Positions 1 through 11,439 of a stretch of 64,000 nt of DNA are shown here, piece by piece. The position numbers were made by a program, and so were the translations under genes. Every line of letters starts with the position of its first letter. Positions within the stretch are counted from its first letter, which is position 1. This DNA is from Parelaphostrongylus tenuis (Eukaryota; Nematoda; Chromadorea; Rhabditida; Metastrongylidae): positions 124,001-188,000 of the forward strand of contig JAHQIW010007320.1 of the NCBI GenBank assembly GCA_019055375.1. The letters are read 5' to 3'. The notes beneath the pieces are model-generated. The model made no database searches, had not been told where the DNA came from, and worked only from the letters and a program-made list of their open reading frames with translations.

Positions 1-3000
1 AGTCATTTTTTTATTGCTCAACATGTCACCGTAATGAAATAAATGGATATTGATCATCGACACTCAACGAGACTCAAAAAGTGGGAATCACGATTATAAG
101 GCCGATTCTGATCTTCGATATTTCAATAAACAAGTAATTAGTTTTATTTTATGAACACTCAGTGGCCCGAGCCGACGCGAGTGGAGTCTGCATTCCTCTC
201 GTTACGTTCAAAACAGGCGATTGTCTGCTGGTTTTAGAGAATCGCTGAACACCATATCTTTTTTCCAGCATCTTCGTGAAGTCTAGTAGATCTTCATAAT
301 GTGGAATCCAGTTGCTGACAGAACTTGCTGATCGCCGATTGTCGTCTGGAAACACCACGTGCGGCGTTCATATGATTTTTAATACGTGGAAGTGTTCTCC
401 AATCTTTAATCGTTGGCGCCGCCGGTCTGAGCATTGGATTCCTGCTGTTGCCACATGATATGGGAAACTCACAGTATCGTCCCTCATCATGAAAATCACG
501 GGAAGACACTATGCCAAATCTGAGATATTCATCGGTCTTTTAAGTCAGCGAAGCTCACTAAAGTATCCTGATGCAGACAAATAGAGATCGTACGGATTTC
601 CGCTTAGATTTAGATAACTTCTGTCGATTCAGGCAATACAGAGAAGATTTGTCCTATTACTAGTTCGGATTCTAAAAATAGAATTGAATATTATGGTTGC
701 GCGTATGTAATCGATCGTTTGAAGCCCACCACATGCAGAACATTTGAATTTTTGTATGATAATTGAATAAGTGGTGGAGGTACGGTATGATAATCAATTT
801 CACATCTCTCCTGGGGAATCTTCACAATCAACAATGAGTTACTCTTATATTCGACTGGTTTGTAAAACCTTATCATAAACATTTATTATAGTCAGAAAGA
901 ATGTTTCAAGGCATTTCGAACTTGGTACGTTAGTGGCTAACGTACGCTTAAAGGGTCTCGCCCGCCTCATCGAGCCACAGGCCCTGCAGGTTACTTATAG
1001 GACGGGGAAACGCTGATACGGTGAAATAACGTGAAATTGTGATAGTTTACCCTGTTTTTTACTTCCTCAAATGCCACAGAAAATTTCAAATCAAATGGGA
1101 AGCGATTGGATCCTCGTCCATTTGCATTTGTTCGATCCGTAACTATTATATCTACAGTCCTTTATGAAATCTAACGTCACGTGCTTTTAGTGGAAAACTA
1201 TAACTATATATGGACCATGTTTTGATGCGGGACGTACATTACGAGTCCATGTGATCTCTGCTCGGTGGTCGCCTTTTGAGTAATTCAATGAAGTTCTTTC
1301 AAAAAGCGGTAAATATCTTGAATGTTAATCTTTGTGCTTGACGCGATTGAAATTTGGTTTTAGTAATTTTTTAGCAGAGTAATGGAGGTGTATGCCTGGC
1401 TAGATTGTGGACAACCTGATAATTCCAGGCTCTAAAGAAGGCGAGACTGCCGAAAAGTCAGCTGTTTGAATAAATAGTGTTATTGAACCTTGTATCTGGC
1501 TTAAGAAAAAAATAAAGAAAACTAAAGACATTCCTCTTATAACGTCCATTTTCTACAATTTCAATAATATATTTTCGACTATGAATATGTTTGATTCCAG
1601 AGAATTTTTTTTGTTGCATGGGAAAAAAGGATTGAAGCATGTGTCCTAAGAGATGGTACATCCTTGCCACCACTGCACGCCATCAGTGCCACTAGTTCAT
1701 GTCGATTTACTTATTTGTCGTATAAGAGACAAATGACTAGAATATGATCATGATATAAGATCATTTTGATGTATTTAATAGCCATGGATAATCTGAGTTG
1801 TGCTAAAATCTGGAGAGTTATTTGACTTGTTGAGCAAAAATCAACCTATATTGATCATAAATACACCAAATTGAAGCACACAAGGTGACGAGAACAAGTT
1901 CGGTGTTGTGAAAAAAATTTCATGAACAATTTTTGTTTTTGGAACGAATACCGTATTGAAACGAGCTTAGCAATAAGGGAGAAATTCATGACGTCACAAA
2001 AACATCCAATGATGTGGGCGAGTTTTGCTTTACAACGAAGTTCGACTTGAGTTGTTGACAATTTATGGGCTACAGCTGCCTTGTTCTTGTTCATTTAACT
2101 GTGGAGCTAACAAAAGGAAGGGTGTAACACAAACAAGGGCGAAAATGCGAGAACGATTGAGAACAATGAGAACGAGAAACACTACTGCTGAACATGGAAG
2201 TATTTAACATGGGAGTAGTTGAACTATTCAAAGGAAAAGTTAGATAAGAACATAGGAAATGGGCGTGATTGAATGATGAACGAATGGAGTGATTGGATGG
2301 ATGGCATAAACAATTCAAGAATCCTGTCCGACGTTCGAAATTTTGCACATCACTCAACAATACCTGAAAGAATTGTGTGGTATGCAAAAGTTCCGTCTCA
2401 GATGGGAACTAAACCCGCGTTTCACCCATACCGGGAGCGCGTGCTACTACTGCGCCACCGAGGCCAACGCTTACCCATCACTCATCCTTCAAGATCTCTT
2501 TATCATAGCTATCAGCTGCAGACCTTTAGGAGGTTTTGTCGGGTAAGCAATATCGCCTTCTAAACCCAGTTAAGCTGATAGCCATTGTACTTCTATGAAT
2601 CACTCAATTCTCTTAGTTATATCTGAAACATCACAACACTGCGAAAAGCAGTATGATCAAGAATTCTTGGATTCACTCTACCAACATTGGATATATACTT
2701 GTAAGATTATGGCACCGCTAAAGCCTGAGATATGAAGAATACCAGTTGCCTAATCTCAAGGACTGGTTAATTATATTTAATTGCACTGCTCCACTTTCAG
2801 AGAATCCATAGAACATCAACACTTTTTTCATAAGGTTATATTTTATATAAAACTTCCGTCCTTGCTGAGCTGACGCATGGTTGTAAATACTTGATTTCAT
2901 GGCCGACTTTCTGGTAACTTCGTCTTCTTCGTGGCCTTGACGTTTCTATGTAGCTTTATTCACTTTATTCTAGTGGTTTTCTGGGTGATATTAACAAAGG

Positions 3001-3400
3001 CGTAATGTACTATAAGTAAATATTCATTTACATCAAAACTACTCACCATTACCGTTTTATAGAGGGTAAGCACCCGTGTGCCTGTCAATGTATGGCGATT
3101 GAAACTTACCTAAATCAAAGTTATTTTGGGTATTTATTTTGGGTGTAATGGTGAGTATTTTTTTCCGGATTTTTGAAAATTATCCAGTATCTCTACCAGA
3201 GTTTCAAGTGTTGATGTCCTGTGATTCTTTTATCAGGACCGTGACATTCACTTTGAAATAGTCACTGTGTGTTTCTGGGCCCTATGTATCTCTGAAAGTG
3301 TGCTGGATTTCAAGTTACTGTATATTCATGGGAATATCTCAGGAACATTTACATAAGAATTTCCGCGACAACGCTGTTATAGTGCATACAATTTGAATTT
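1..3400. other. Mostly unique AT-rich DNA, little recognisable
   Basis: I see no supportable gene here. Minus-strand reading at 149-509 is relatively GC-rich and open in two overlapping frames that would join by a frameshift near 360, so it may be a decayed coding or repeat fragment, but I recognise no domain. A tRNA-like SINE fragment lies at 2335-2475 and is listed separately. The rest is AT-rich with short homopolymer runs and frequent stops in all frames. Confidence 0.4.
2335..2475 (-). repeat. tRNA-derived SINE-like fragment, family B
   Basis: On the minus strand this reads as a tRNA-like head: a box A-like motif (GGTGGCGCAGTAGTAGC, rc of about 2439-2456), a CGCGCTCCCGGTA anticodon-arm-like segment and a degenerate box B (GGGTTTAGTTCCC, about 2405-2418). 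It is followed by a short body containing CACTCAAC. The same order of motifs recurs on the minus strand at about 18905-18985, 19150-19240, 27945-28050, 28240-28400 and 36455-36575, which supports a dispersed SINE family rather than a functional tRNA. No cloverleaf can be folded. Confidence 0.5.
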
Positions 3401-3415
3401 ACTCTTCGGATATCA

Positions 3416-3924
3416 AATGATGACTATGGACAATTCGATCCGTCCGGCAAAAAGGTCATGATTGTGTTTGGTGGAATTTTGAAGGTGTCTTGCATTCCGA
3501 ATTTGTCCCGAATAATCGCGCCATCGATGCCGAACTCTAGTGTGAGCAGTTAGACCGAGTCTACTATGCATTGATGAAAGAGTGACCGACATTGATTCGT
3601 TGAAAGCGCAAGCTGTTTCAGCAACAGTGCGAAACATTAAACCGCGAAGAAATTTGAGAAAAGTTTGATGAATTGGAAGGAGACGAGGTCTTGCCGTACT
3701 CAGCCTACAGTCCAGATCTTGCGCCGTCCGATTGTTGTCCTATTTCCGCTCAACATAACATTTCCTTGGTGGACGCCGCTATGAGACATTCGATCAAGTT
3801 GAAGAAGCATGTCAGAAAGTTCTTGAATACAAAGCCCAAGAAATGATATTTCGGACAGATCCGAAAGCTCGTAGAACGTTGGCAGAAGATCGTGGGCAGC
3901 GATGATCTTTATCTCGGAGGATAA
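3416..3924 (+). pseudogene. Mariner transposase, 3' half, decayed
   Basis: Degenerate copy of the catalytic half of a mariner (DD34D) transposase. Reading across several frameshifts one meets, in order, GKKVMIVFGGI (normally the VMLxVWWD region, second catalytic Asp lost), a QLDRVYYALMKE-like stretch, a stretch equivalent to the QDNARPHTA block, the proline-rich AYSPDLAPSD block (about 3700-3730), GRRYETFDQVEEACQ (about 3775-3820) and a C-terminal WQKIVGS-like end with stop TAA at 3922-3924. The N-terminal helix-turn-helix half is absent and stops and frameshifts are numerous, so it cannot encode an active enzyme. The family is known to cut and paste DNA at TA dinucleotides. The block order makes the assignment secure. 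The exact subfamily is inferred. Confidence 0.85.
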
Positions 3925-4299
3925 GTATTGTTGCATTACAACTGTATTTGTGTGTAAACTCTGAGATTTTGAGCGGGTATCATGGATATTTTTCTCAGCT
4001 TATTAGAAAATATTCCCCAAAATATGCTTTTTACCGGCTCTCTTCACAGAAAACCACTGAGACTCTGCACATACTCTCTATGACTGAAATATCACCGATC
4101 TGACAGAATTTCTTCCCCTGGAGCACTGAAAACTCGCGTCGCTGTGTTACAAGTGCAAATCATTAGTTGACACCTCTGAATCGGGTGAAGATTTATGCCA
4201 AGTTTTTTTCAAAAATGGCAACGATTTTTGACAACGATCTGTAGCTTACTTAAAAGCAACTTAGAAAAACACCATACAATTTTCAAATACTGCATTTCG

Positions 4300-4490
4300 C
4301 CTGACAGTGCTCGATCAAAAACTTTTGACTGTCTCATCGCCAAAGCATCAAAGTAGTCAAAACCGAGGTAAAGAAAAGTTTCTTATGATGAAGACTATGC
4401 TTTTCCTGTTCTTTTACTAGCAAAATTCAAAAATCCTGGTGGCAGTCAATTTTAAGCTTAAGTGGTACCGTTTTGATCACTGTACTAGAG
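4300..4490. repeat. Possible small Tc-type inverted-repeat element
   Basis: ACAGTGCTCGATCAAAA near 4303 and the reverse complement of TTTTGATCACTGT near 4473-4485 form an imperfect inverted repeat about 180 bp apart, resembling Tc1/mariner termini that begin CAGT and contain GATCAAAA. The right side is followed by TA, but the left flank is not TA, so it is either decayed or coincidental. Confidence 0.25.
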
Positions 4491-4556
4491 ACCATTTCGG
4501 ATGTAATAGGTCAACAAAAACTCAAAATAGTCGTTCTAATCACTGTATATGTGAGA

Positions 4557-4870
4557 CGAGAGCGCATGTTACGCAATGGTAGAGTGATTGATGGTTCACA
4601 TGGTCATTAAATCAGTGTTGATGGTTCGATCCCGCTCTTTAGGCTCATCAAAACATTCAGCTTCTTGGGTCTGGTGAATTGGCATACAACTTATCTGGGA
4701 GGGTCGCAGCACTGGCTTGAAATATTGTTAAGCCACTGAGAATCACTGTAAAGGCCTAAACGTGCATTCAATCACTTCAAACGAAATTGAATATTGAAGG
4801 CCAAGCATAGCTCGCCCTAGGGGATGATCAACGTCGAGAGCTTTTCTTTGTCCCTTTGTGTAAGATAAGA
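4557..4870 (+). repeat. tRNA-derived SINE, family A (most complete copy)
   Basis: A tRNA-like head starts near 4557: GAGAGCG pairs with CGCTCTT about 75 bp downstream, with a box A-like CGCAATGGTAGAGTG (4571-4586) and a good box B GGTTCGATCCC (4623-4633). The tRNA-unrelated body follows, with landmarks CTGGGAGGGTCGCAGCACTGG (about 4696), ATTCAATCACTTCAAACGAA (about 4768) and a 3' part ending in GAGAGCTTTTCTTTGTCC (about 4835). Shorter or diverged copies of the body occur at about 7850-8045, 9690-9845, 33590-33815 and 43300-43540. The T-arm does not fold, so this is a retroposon and not a working tRNA. Confidence 0.6.
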
Positions 4871-5254
4871 TTCGAATTTAGAAAAATGAGCGATAAGCAT
4901 AGAATGAAGAAAAAGGATGCCTGTGACACGTGAAGCAATAGAAATCGGTTGCTGTATACGGCTTCAAACGTTAAGTACATCATTTAGTTCCTTATGACAT
5001 AAATCATTATCGTTTTGAACCACATTTCAAATCGCGAATTGGCCTTTACGAACACACATAAACAACTCGGAAGGATGTTCAGCTGGAAAAACGAAGGCTG
5101 GTTGTGACAGTGGTAGTGATTCCATTCATCACGAGGATTGTCTAGCTTACTCAATCTACACTCATTAAGCCCCCATCTTTCATTTGTCGAAAAGTTAGTA
5201 TCGCGCCTTTCGATAGCTTTTTTTATAGACCTCGCTCAAGAGAAGTGATAGTCT

Positions 5255-5400
5255 GATATCGGTATAACGTGTTGTGAGCCATTTGTTAGGTCTAAGTGCT
5301 AGGCAGCCGCCAGTTTCGCCCTCATGGGTTTTGCACTCACGGTCTCAGCCGATACCTTGAAGCTAAACTCATACTCGAAAAGTTCAGTGCTCGGTTAGTT
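5255..5400 (+). repeat. Solo end of the 53-kb inverted-repeat element (MITE-2)
   Basis: TATAACGTGTTGTGAGCCATTTG (about 5262-5285) followed by AGGTCTAAGTGCTAGGCAGCCGCC matches the left arm of the element at 53131-54040 at most positions. I could not find a matching inverted arm nearby, so this appears to be a solo or truncated copy. Confidence 0.5.
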
Positions 5401-5415
5401 ACAGATAAGCTCCTT

Positions 5416-5745
5416 TCAATCCAAGTGGGAATGCCCAATTAAGTGGCATAGAAGTTGGAAAAGATCAACAGACCAGCGATCAACGATATCTGTGGTGAAG
5501 TGAAAAAATTTTTTTGAATTGCGAACGCTACGTTTTACACAGAATGGTTTTAAAACAGTAATGGTAATGGGTGTTAAGAAATAAATCATTTTTGAAAAGT
5601 GCTTAGAACCACCCAATGTGAATTCTTGTATACTAAGTATTGTGCGAATAGGTACTTTCCCGTTTGGTAGCACAGATGTCCCGGTGTATCCTTTACGCTG
5701 GACAAGAATTTTCATGAAAATGTTAGTGATTACTCGAAAGCTCAA
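5416..5745 (-). CDS. Unrecognised open frame, doubtful
   Basis: A 109-codon minus-strand frame runs from an ATG at 5745 to a stop at 5416 with no competing long frame on the plus strand. It is rich in Phe, Ile, Lys and Thr, as expected for translated AT-rich DNA. I see no signal peptide, domain or motif, and no splice sites define it. It could be a chance frame. Confidence 0.12.
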   Translation of the reverse strand: MSFRVITNIFMKILVQRKGYTGTSVLPNGKVPIRTILSIQEFTLGGSKHFSKMIYFLTPITITVLKPFCVKRSVRNSKKFFHFTTDIVDRWSVDLFQLLCHLIGHSHLD

Positions 5746-5749
5746 ATTC

Positions 5750-8040
5750 GAAGCTGGCGCTGCACATTGCCGTTTTTTTTAAGACTCTTTTACAATGTTC
5801 AGTAAAAAGAAACTTTTGTATTTCACACGAGCAAATTTTATGCTGTACAGAGCTATATCTTTAGACTGTAAGTAATAATTCGATAACGCAAGATTTAAGG
5901 ATTCCAATGCTGTGCTTATTTTCTAAAAAAACCGTTTCTGTGCAGTGGAGCACGAAAAAAAAAGACTGATTTACAGAGACGAGCAATTATTCTGTGACCA
6001 ATTCACGGGCTGCGAAGTGGAGGGGTGGTGGTGGAGGCGAGGTTAGAGCGATCGTGAATCGATGACGCCTATAGGAAGTGCGATTTTTGTCATTTGATCA
6101 AGATTTGTTCCTCTGCTTTGAAAGAAACTTCGCATCAAACGCCTAAGTCTGATACTAAGAGATTTCTTCCACACGTTCACGTGATTTTCGTGCTTTCAAC
6201 GGAGTAATAGTTGAATTTCCGCGGCCAATGTGAAATATAATTTTATTCTCAAATTTTACAAGTTTATAAAATAGTCTTTCAAAACCGGCTATGTACGACT
6301 CTAGCTATAGATTTAAGCCTTTGAGCGATTACAAACACTCTCTATGAAAGTTCTTGTCTAGCGCACGAGATAGGCTTCAAAATCTGTGCTAATAAAAGGA
6401 AAATAATCTAAAAATAAAAGTAATGATGTAACGAAGCTAGAGAAACATTATAACGCACGTCTCACACAGTACTTATTCTTGTTATTACTATCGTCTCACT
6501 GCAACGAAACGAACTTTAGTGAAATAATAGTGTGACGGTGAGTATGATGATAAACCTGCTGCTGTTCATCATAGCACTCACACTATCTTCTTTTTCCTTT
6601 ACTTTTATCACCTAACCTTCTCTTTGAATCCATCGATAGCAGCAGGATGGCTCAAATCGGCATGGCTCGCTCGCCACAATAGCGCAACGATGCGAAGCGA
6701 CACCGTTATACGCAAGCAACCAGTTCCATTTGCACCCAGTTGAATGAAACTTTTTGATCATCATTGTTGAAGAAGGGAAGTCTGGGGCTATGTTCCAAAT
6801 TCATCTACAAAAGCATGACCACTAGTGTTCGAACAAGGAGATAATCCTTCTTTTAATTCAGTGATAAGTGGAATCGTATGCATCAAGTACAACTTTAATC
6901 AGCGCTGACGAGTGATACGATCAACATGGCGGAGTAAATCGTCCAGCATTTTGATGCAGCTCGTACCGTTAGACGATACTGAAAGATATCACAAACTCAG
7001 TCAGATGAATCTCTAAATGCACGCGTGGCTGCAAGACTTCCACCCAACGCGTCGCTGGTGATCTCTACTACCAAGTCTATATGAAGCGTCACCAAATCCA
7101 TTTTATAGACTGGAAGACGAAATAGAAAAGTTCAACCTATGCGTTATAAGCGAGACTTTTTCAATTTTCGATTCAAACTCTCTGAAGTGCAAGCGTAGTG
7201 TTTTTCTCATTGAATTTTGACTTTCACAGACCTTGAAACCTCACGTTCATTAGTAGAGCATTTTCAAATAAGGATAGTAGTTTTCTTTTTGGACTAAAAA
7301 GTCATAAACGATGCTGTTTATTCCTTGATTTGTCACATTTCTCCACGTTATTTATTACACTGAACAAGAAGGACAGGAATTTGAGGTATGAAAATGACAT
7401 GAAAAAGTGTCATTTATCGTAGTAAAGGTTACAGTTTCGAAAGTGCGAATTAAACTTTCGCCTTTGATGGCTTGTCAGGCAAGGTTCTCGTGTTGCCACA
7501 GAGCCGCACCCTAAGCTTGGGTAATCAAACCATCATGTGCAATAATCGTACTGATGCAAAATCCAAGCAACACAAGTGGCAGTATGATATCAGCACCAAC
7601 AACTGTAACGTAGAGAATACTAGCAGCTGTATAACAGTAACCTTGCAAGATGTCAGCGCATCAGGAGTAACGTAGAAATTCAGGAGAGCATAAGTTGCAT
7701 TAAACCGCAATAGGGAAAGTTTCTGCACAATGGCAAAATATCTGACAGATCGAGTCACTAATCACACCAATACATCAATAATTATCGCTGGGATCAAACG
7801 CCTTGAAATAATAAATGAAGTAATGGGGAAATTAGTTATTGTGGAGTACTTATAGGGACCAGAAAATTGGTATCAGATATGCCTGGGAGGATAAGCAGCG
7901 TTGACTGGATGCATCAATAGGCCACCGCTTGTCTGTGTAGAGAGCAGATATGTATTCAATCACCTTGAATGGAACTTAGAACTGAGGACGAGCGCATGAA
8001 GCATCCCTCAGAGATTGACTAAAGCCAAGAGCTTTATGTT
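5750..8040. other. Non-coding, no firm feature
   Basis: AT-rich DNA without a supportable gene. A GTGAGT donor-like site at about 6539 is followed directly by a short signal-peptide-like frame at 6547-6618, described in the findings. The SINE family A body at about 7850-8045 closes the stretch. Confidence 0.4.
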
Positions 8041-8045
8041 TATCC
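7850..8045 (+). repeat. SINE family A body fragment
   Basis: GCCTGGGAGGATAAGCAGC (about 7879), GTATTCAATCACCTTGAAT (about 7951), GCATCCCTCAGAGATTGACT (about 8001) and AAGCCAAGAGCTTTATGTTTA (about 8022) follow the same order as in the copies at 4557-4870 and 33590-33815. The tRNA head is missing. The copy ends against the palindromic element that begins at 8064. Confidence 0.5.
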
Positions 8046-8063
8046 TACTGAATAGACCTTTAT

Positions 8064-8410
8064 CTCGAGTGCTTTGTTTAGACCACGCTCAAATTTCAAT
8101 AAATCCTTTCATCATTATTTCAGCCAACATGTCATGTGGTCTGGTAAGGGCTCTTGTACAGCCCGAGACACGAGTTTCCTCCTTACGCACTCATCAGCCG
8201 GGCAGAACCCGTCGTCTGTCAATCTTTTTATAGTCAGTTCTCTCGGGAGCCTTACACTCCTTATAGAGAGTCATCGACGACGTACGCTTTACACTTTATG
8301 TCAAGTGAAACATTCACCTAAGACAGAAACACGTGTCTCGGGGTGTACAAGAGCCCTTACCACACCACGTGACATGTTGGCTAAATAATGATGAAAGGAT
8401 CTACTGAATA
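8064..8410. mobile_element. Palindromic MITE, family MITE-1, copy a
   Basis: A long imperfect inverted repeat. The left arm (about 8092-8180: TCATCATTATTTCAGCCAAC, then ATGTCATGTGGTCTGGTAAG, then GGCTCTTGTACAGCCCGAGA) is matched by the reverse complement of the right arm (about 8330-8402). Roughly 80 bp per arm can be paired by eye with few mismatches, separated by a loop of about 150 bp. The outermost left terminus carries CGAGTGCTTTGTTTAGACCACGCTC, and the corresponding right terminus seems lost. No protein is encoded. Related copies lie at 29905-30360 and 38868-39188, with solo ends near 41365-41430 and 46885-46975. Transcription through it would give a hairpin RNA. Confidence 0.7.
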
Positions 8411-9689
8411 GAGCAAATAAGTAAGTGAATCAACGAAATATTTGAATGTAAGTGAAGCCAGTTTTGAGGAGCAGTAAGTAAACGTGTAAAGAAGAAGTAA
8501 GTAAATAAGACTGCAAGGAAGTCAAATAAATAGAGAAAAGTACCTGTATGAAACTAAACCAAATCTCATAACTCCTGAAATCTATAAAAGTCAAGGACAA
8601 CTGCTCATATAAACATGAAAGAAGAGGCATGTGTATCGAAACGGCAGTCATCGTAATGAATGGGTAGCCACGGCAAAGAACACGTTATCATTCCGTCGAC
8701 ATTACGTCTCCAAAACTCTGCCATAAGATTGTGTCCAGCAGAAGAAAAATAAAATAGAAAAAACGAGAGCCAATGAATGACCGGTCGCATGACGACGACG
8801 TCTACATTCCCGATTGGCGCCGTAAATCGCTTTACAAAACATTTTCTCAAAAAAAAATTCGATTTAGCGCAGCCTTTCGGAACGACAAAAACAGCTTCCC
8901 ATAAGAAGTGATGAGTTTTCTAGATTGGATATTCATTTGGTCATTCGGAGAGTAAAAGATCCCGTAATTGAAAACTTATGCTTGAAAAAGTCTACAAGGC
9001 TTATTCATTATGCTTTGGCGACGGTATGTCATGAGTTCCAAGCATTTTAGTCATTAAGAAAATTCTAGGTCAACCAAAATAAAGCACATTACTGGAAGAA
9101 CAATTTACAAGAAGCAACTTATGAAATCTTTGAAAAAGGAAGTTCATGGAATTATATAACTGATGTCGGAATTGAATGAGAATTTTCATTTGAGTTACGT
9201 TAGAAAACATAGCAAGAGACATCGAAACTGGCTTTAGGAAGTTTTCTGGAGCGTTAAGGACGCAAACAAACGTCATGCCTTGCTACTCATTCCAGACATT
9301 GAACGATTTTTGACTTAAGAAGCAGGAAAGAGAGAACGGAAGCGAAATGTAGATGAACCGGTTGTAATGTATGAAGAGTTGACGACAAATGGACAGGAAG
9401 AACGCCGGAGTGGAACCTCGTGATAATGCAATCTTTAGCGATCAAAAACACGGTGGGACGGACGTGTTTGTAGCTTACGTGAACCCGATGTGATGCACAT
9501 GTTGGGACGATTAATATATATCACCATTACGATTGAAGGTAGACAATGATTATGAGTGGATTGATAATAAAGCGTGACGAATAGGAAATGTCTTCTTGAT
9601 GGCTATGTAATGTGTGACGGCGGGCTGTCTAAGCATCAAAATCACTGCCGATTTGATATGAAAAAATGAGCAAGGAGCGAAAATTGTGA

Positions 9690-9845
9690 TGTTTAGGTGC
9701 TCTGCGCTACAAGCATGACTGCTAGCTGAGTGAACCAGGTCATCCGTCCCTTCCGGGTCTCCAAATTAGTACAAGACTTGTCTGGAAAAGATCGCTTTGA
9801 TGCACAAAAGCAGGCGAGTGGCTTGTTGTAGTGATAATTGGCCAA
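9690..9845 (+). repeat. Diverged SINE family A fragment
   Basis: TCATCCGTCCCTTCCGGGTCT (about 9740) and GTACAAGACTTGTCTGGAAAAG (about 9770) resemble CATCCCTCCGGGGTCGGT and CCAGACTTGTCTGGCAAGA in the copy at 33590-33815. The similarity is weak and the limits are approximate. Confidence 0.3.
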
Positions 9846-9865
9846 CTACGAGTGGAAAAACTGTG

Positions 9866-10108
9866 TTATGGTTGCCTCAAGATTCCAGTGTCCTTGTGTT
9901 CTGTAAGCACTATGAATTTCATCAAGTGAAAAAAATTCTCAAACTCATTTGAGCTTAGTCCAATTTTTGAAATCCTTACGACAAAAATGCACAAATCCTC
10001 GTAACTGACTTGCTTGAATTTCTTTATTAAAGCGACATCACTTGAAACAATGGACACTTTATTCATAAGACCTATGAAAACCTGTTCATTAGGCAATTTC
10101 GATTGCAA
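9866..10108 (-). CDS. Candidate exon or open frame, unknown product
   Basis: Minus-strand frame of 80 codons ending with TAA at 9866. Composition is protein-like (mixed charged and hydrophobic residues, e.g. SSDVALIKKFKQVSYEDL, NEFENFFHLMKF), and the opposite strand has no comparable frame. A pyrimidine tract (TCTTCTTTTTTTTT on the minus strand) lies at its 5' side, but I cannot place a clean AG acceptor in it. No family is recognised. It may be part of a host gene exon or chance. Confidence 0.2.
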   Translation of the reverse strand: MQSKLPNEQVFIGLMNKVSIVSSDVALIKKFKQVSYEDLCIFVVRISKIGLSSNEFENFFHLMKFIVLTEHKDTGILRQP

Positions 10109-11439
10109 AAAAAAAGAAGATAGGACACCAAAATCGTTGCAAAGTTAATCAAAACTGTTTCATTTGTGCATTGATGTGAAAGAATGCGGGGAAATCTTTT
10201 GCAGTATCGTCATCGTGGAATGTTCGTTCGCGCTAAGAAAAGCAACGAAAAGATTAGTCGTAGTCTTTGATGGAATCACTCAGACATTGAAGGTTACGTC
10301 TAAATGGATTTCTGGAAACGTTTCAGAGGGAAGAGTAAGCTGCAGAAAAATGCAAACTACAAGGAAAAAAGTCCTAGTCAACGAATTCTAATTATTTTGC
10401 TCGCTTCCCTTCTTTGAAAAACTGAACTACACTGCAACAATTCAAATCTGTCCTCTGGCTCGATGAGGTAATCAAACCTATCATGCCTAATACCAGACTG
10501 ACCCAAGAAAATTTTCCTATCGATTTGTAAATAACAACAAATACCTGCTGCGGAAAGCCTTGTAAATATGGATTATTTTCCAAAGATAAGCTTCATAACA
10601 TAAGTTCATAAAGCTGATAGTACAACAGTGCCGGTGCCGGTCAACAAGAGCGATCATAATGACTGGACCGTGTTGCGAACTCACCAAGCTCTTGCAGTGT
10701 CAGGAAATTTATTTCGGACTTGTCGTGGGAAAGATCACTTCTCTGCAAAACAATTGAAGACACTCTGATACGGATATCCTAAGACTCCAGGAAAGATCAA
10801 CTTGGCCAGATTCTCAAGCAGCAGCCGAAATCGAGCGCGAAAAGGTAATAGATCTTCAACCAACAGTAGCGCGAAGAACATTAGTCGCATGAAAGACGCG
10901 TTGGAATGCGCACAGTACACATGAAAGACGGGTGGTGTAAATATAAAGATGCTAAAAGTGTGGTGCTTCTCGCATTACTTGAACGTGCGGTGCATAGTTA
11001 GTGGCTCTCTGCGCCATGAAGACGTTAGAGTTTGCTGTTTAAGTCGACGATTGACGGATTTGCAAGAGGTACAGGTAATCCGTTGAAGGACTGAATGAGA
11101 TAATCGGATGGACAATCTAGGCGCTCGCCATGAACAACCCTAATGAATCACCCGAATGTACTTGGATCTACAGCCATGTCAATGAATCATTAGTGCCAGT
11201 GACTGTAGAAGATTTATGATAATCGAAGATATTGCCATCAGAACTCCATAAATATCTACAAGGTGCGTAGAAAGTTCGTATAATTCTCATTTTATTGATT
11301 TTAGAACCGATGTGATACTACTTCATTGATGAAGATAAATCAGAAAAAAATCAAAAAAAAATCAGGAATCAGAAAGATTAGGATCAGAAAAGCTCAGAAA
11401 AGGAGGAAAAAATCAGGAATTATGCTGATAAATCTGTTA

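Larger units (their letters stand above)
9000..11430. other. Unique AT-rich DNA with one candidate exon
   Basis: Apart from a diverged SINE family A fragment at about 9690-9845 and a coding-like minus frame at 9866-10108, I see no gene, RNA or clear repeat here. Short plus and minus open frames are of the size expected by chance. Confidence 0.4.

Noticed and set aside
4557..4640. Possible functional tRNA gene with A and B boxes
   Set aside because: The T arm and D arm do not pair and the sequence continues into a repeated SINE body.
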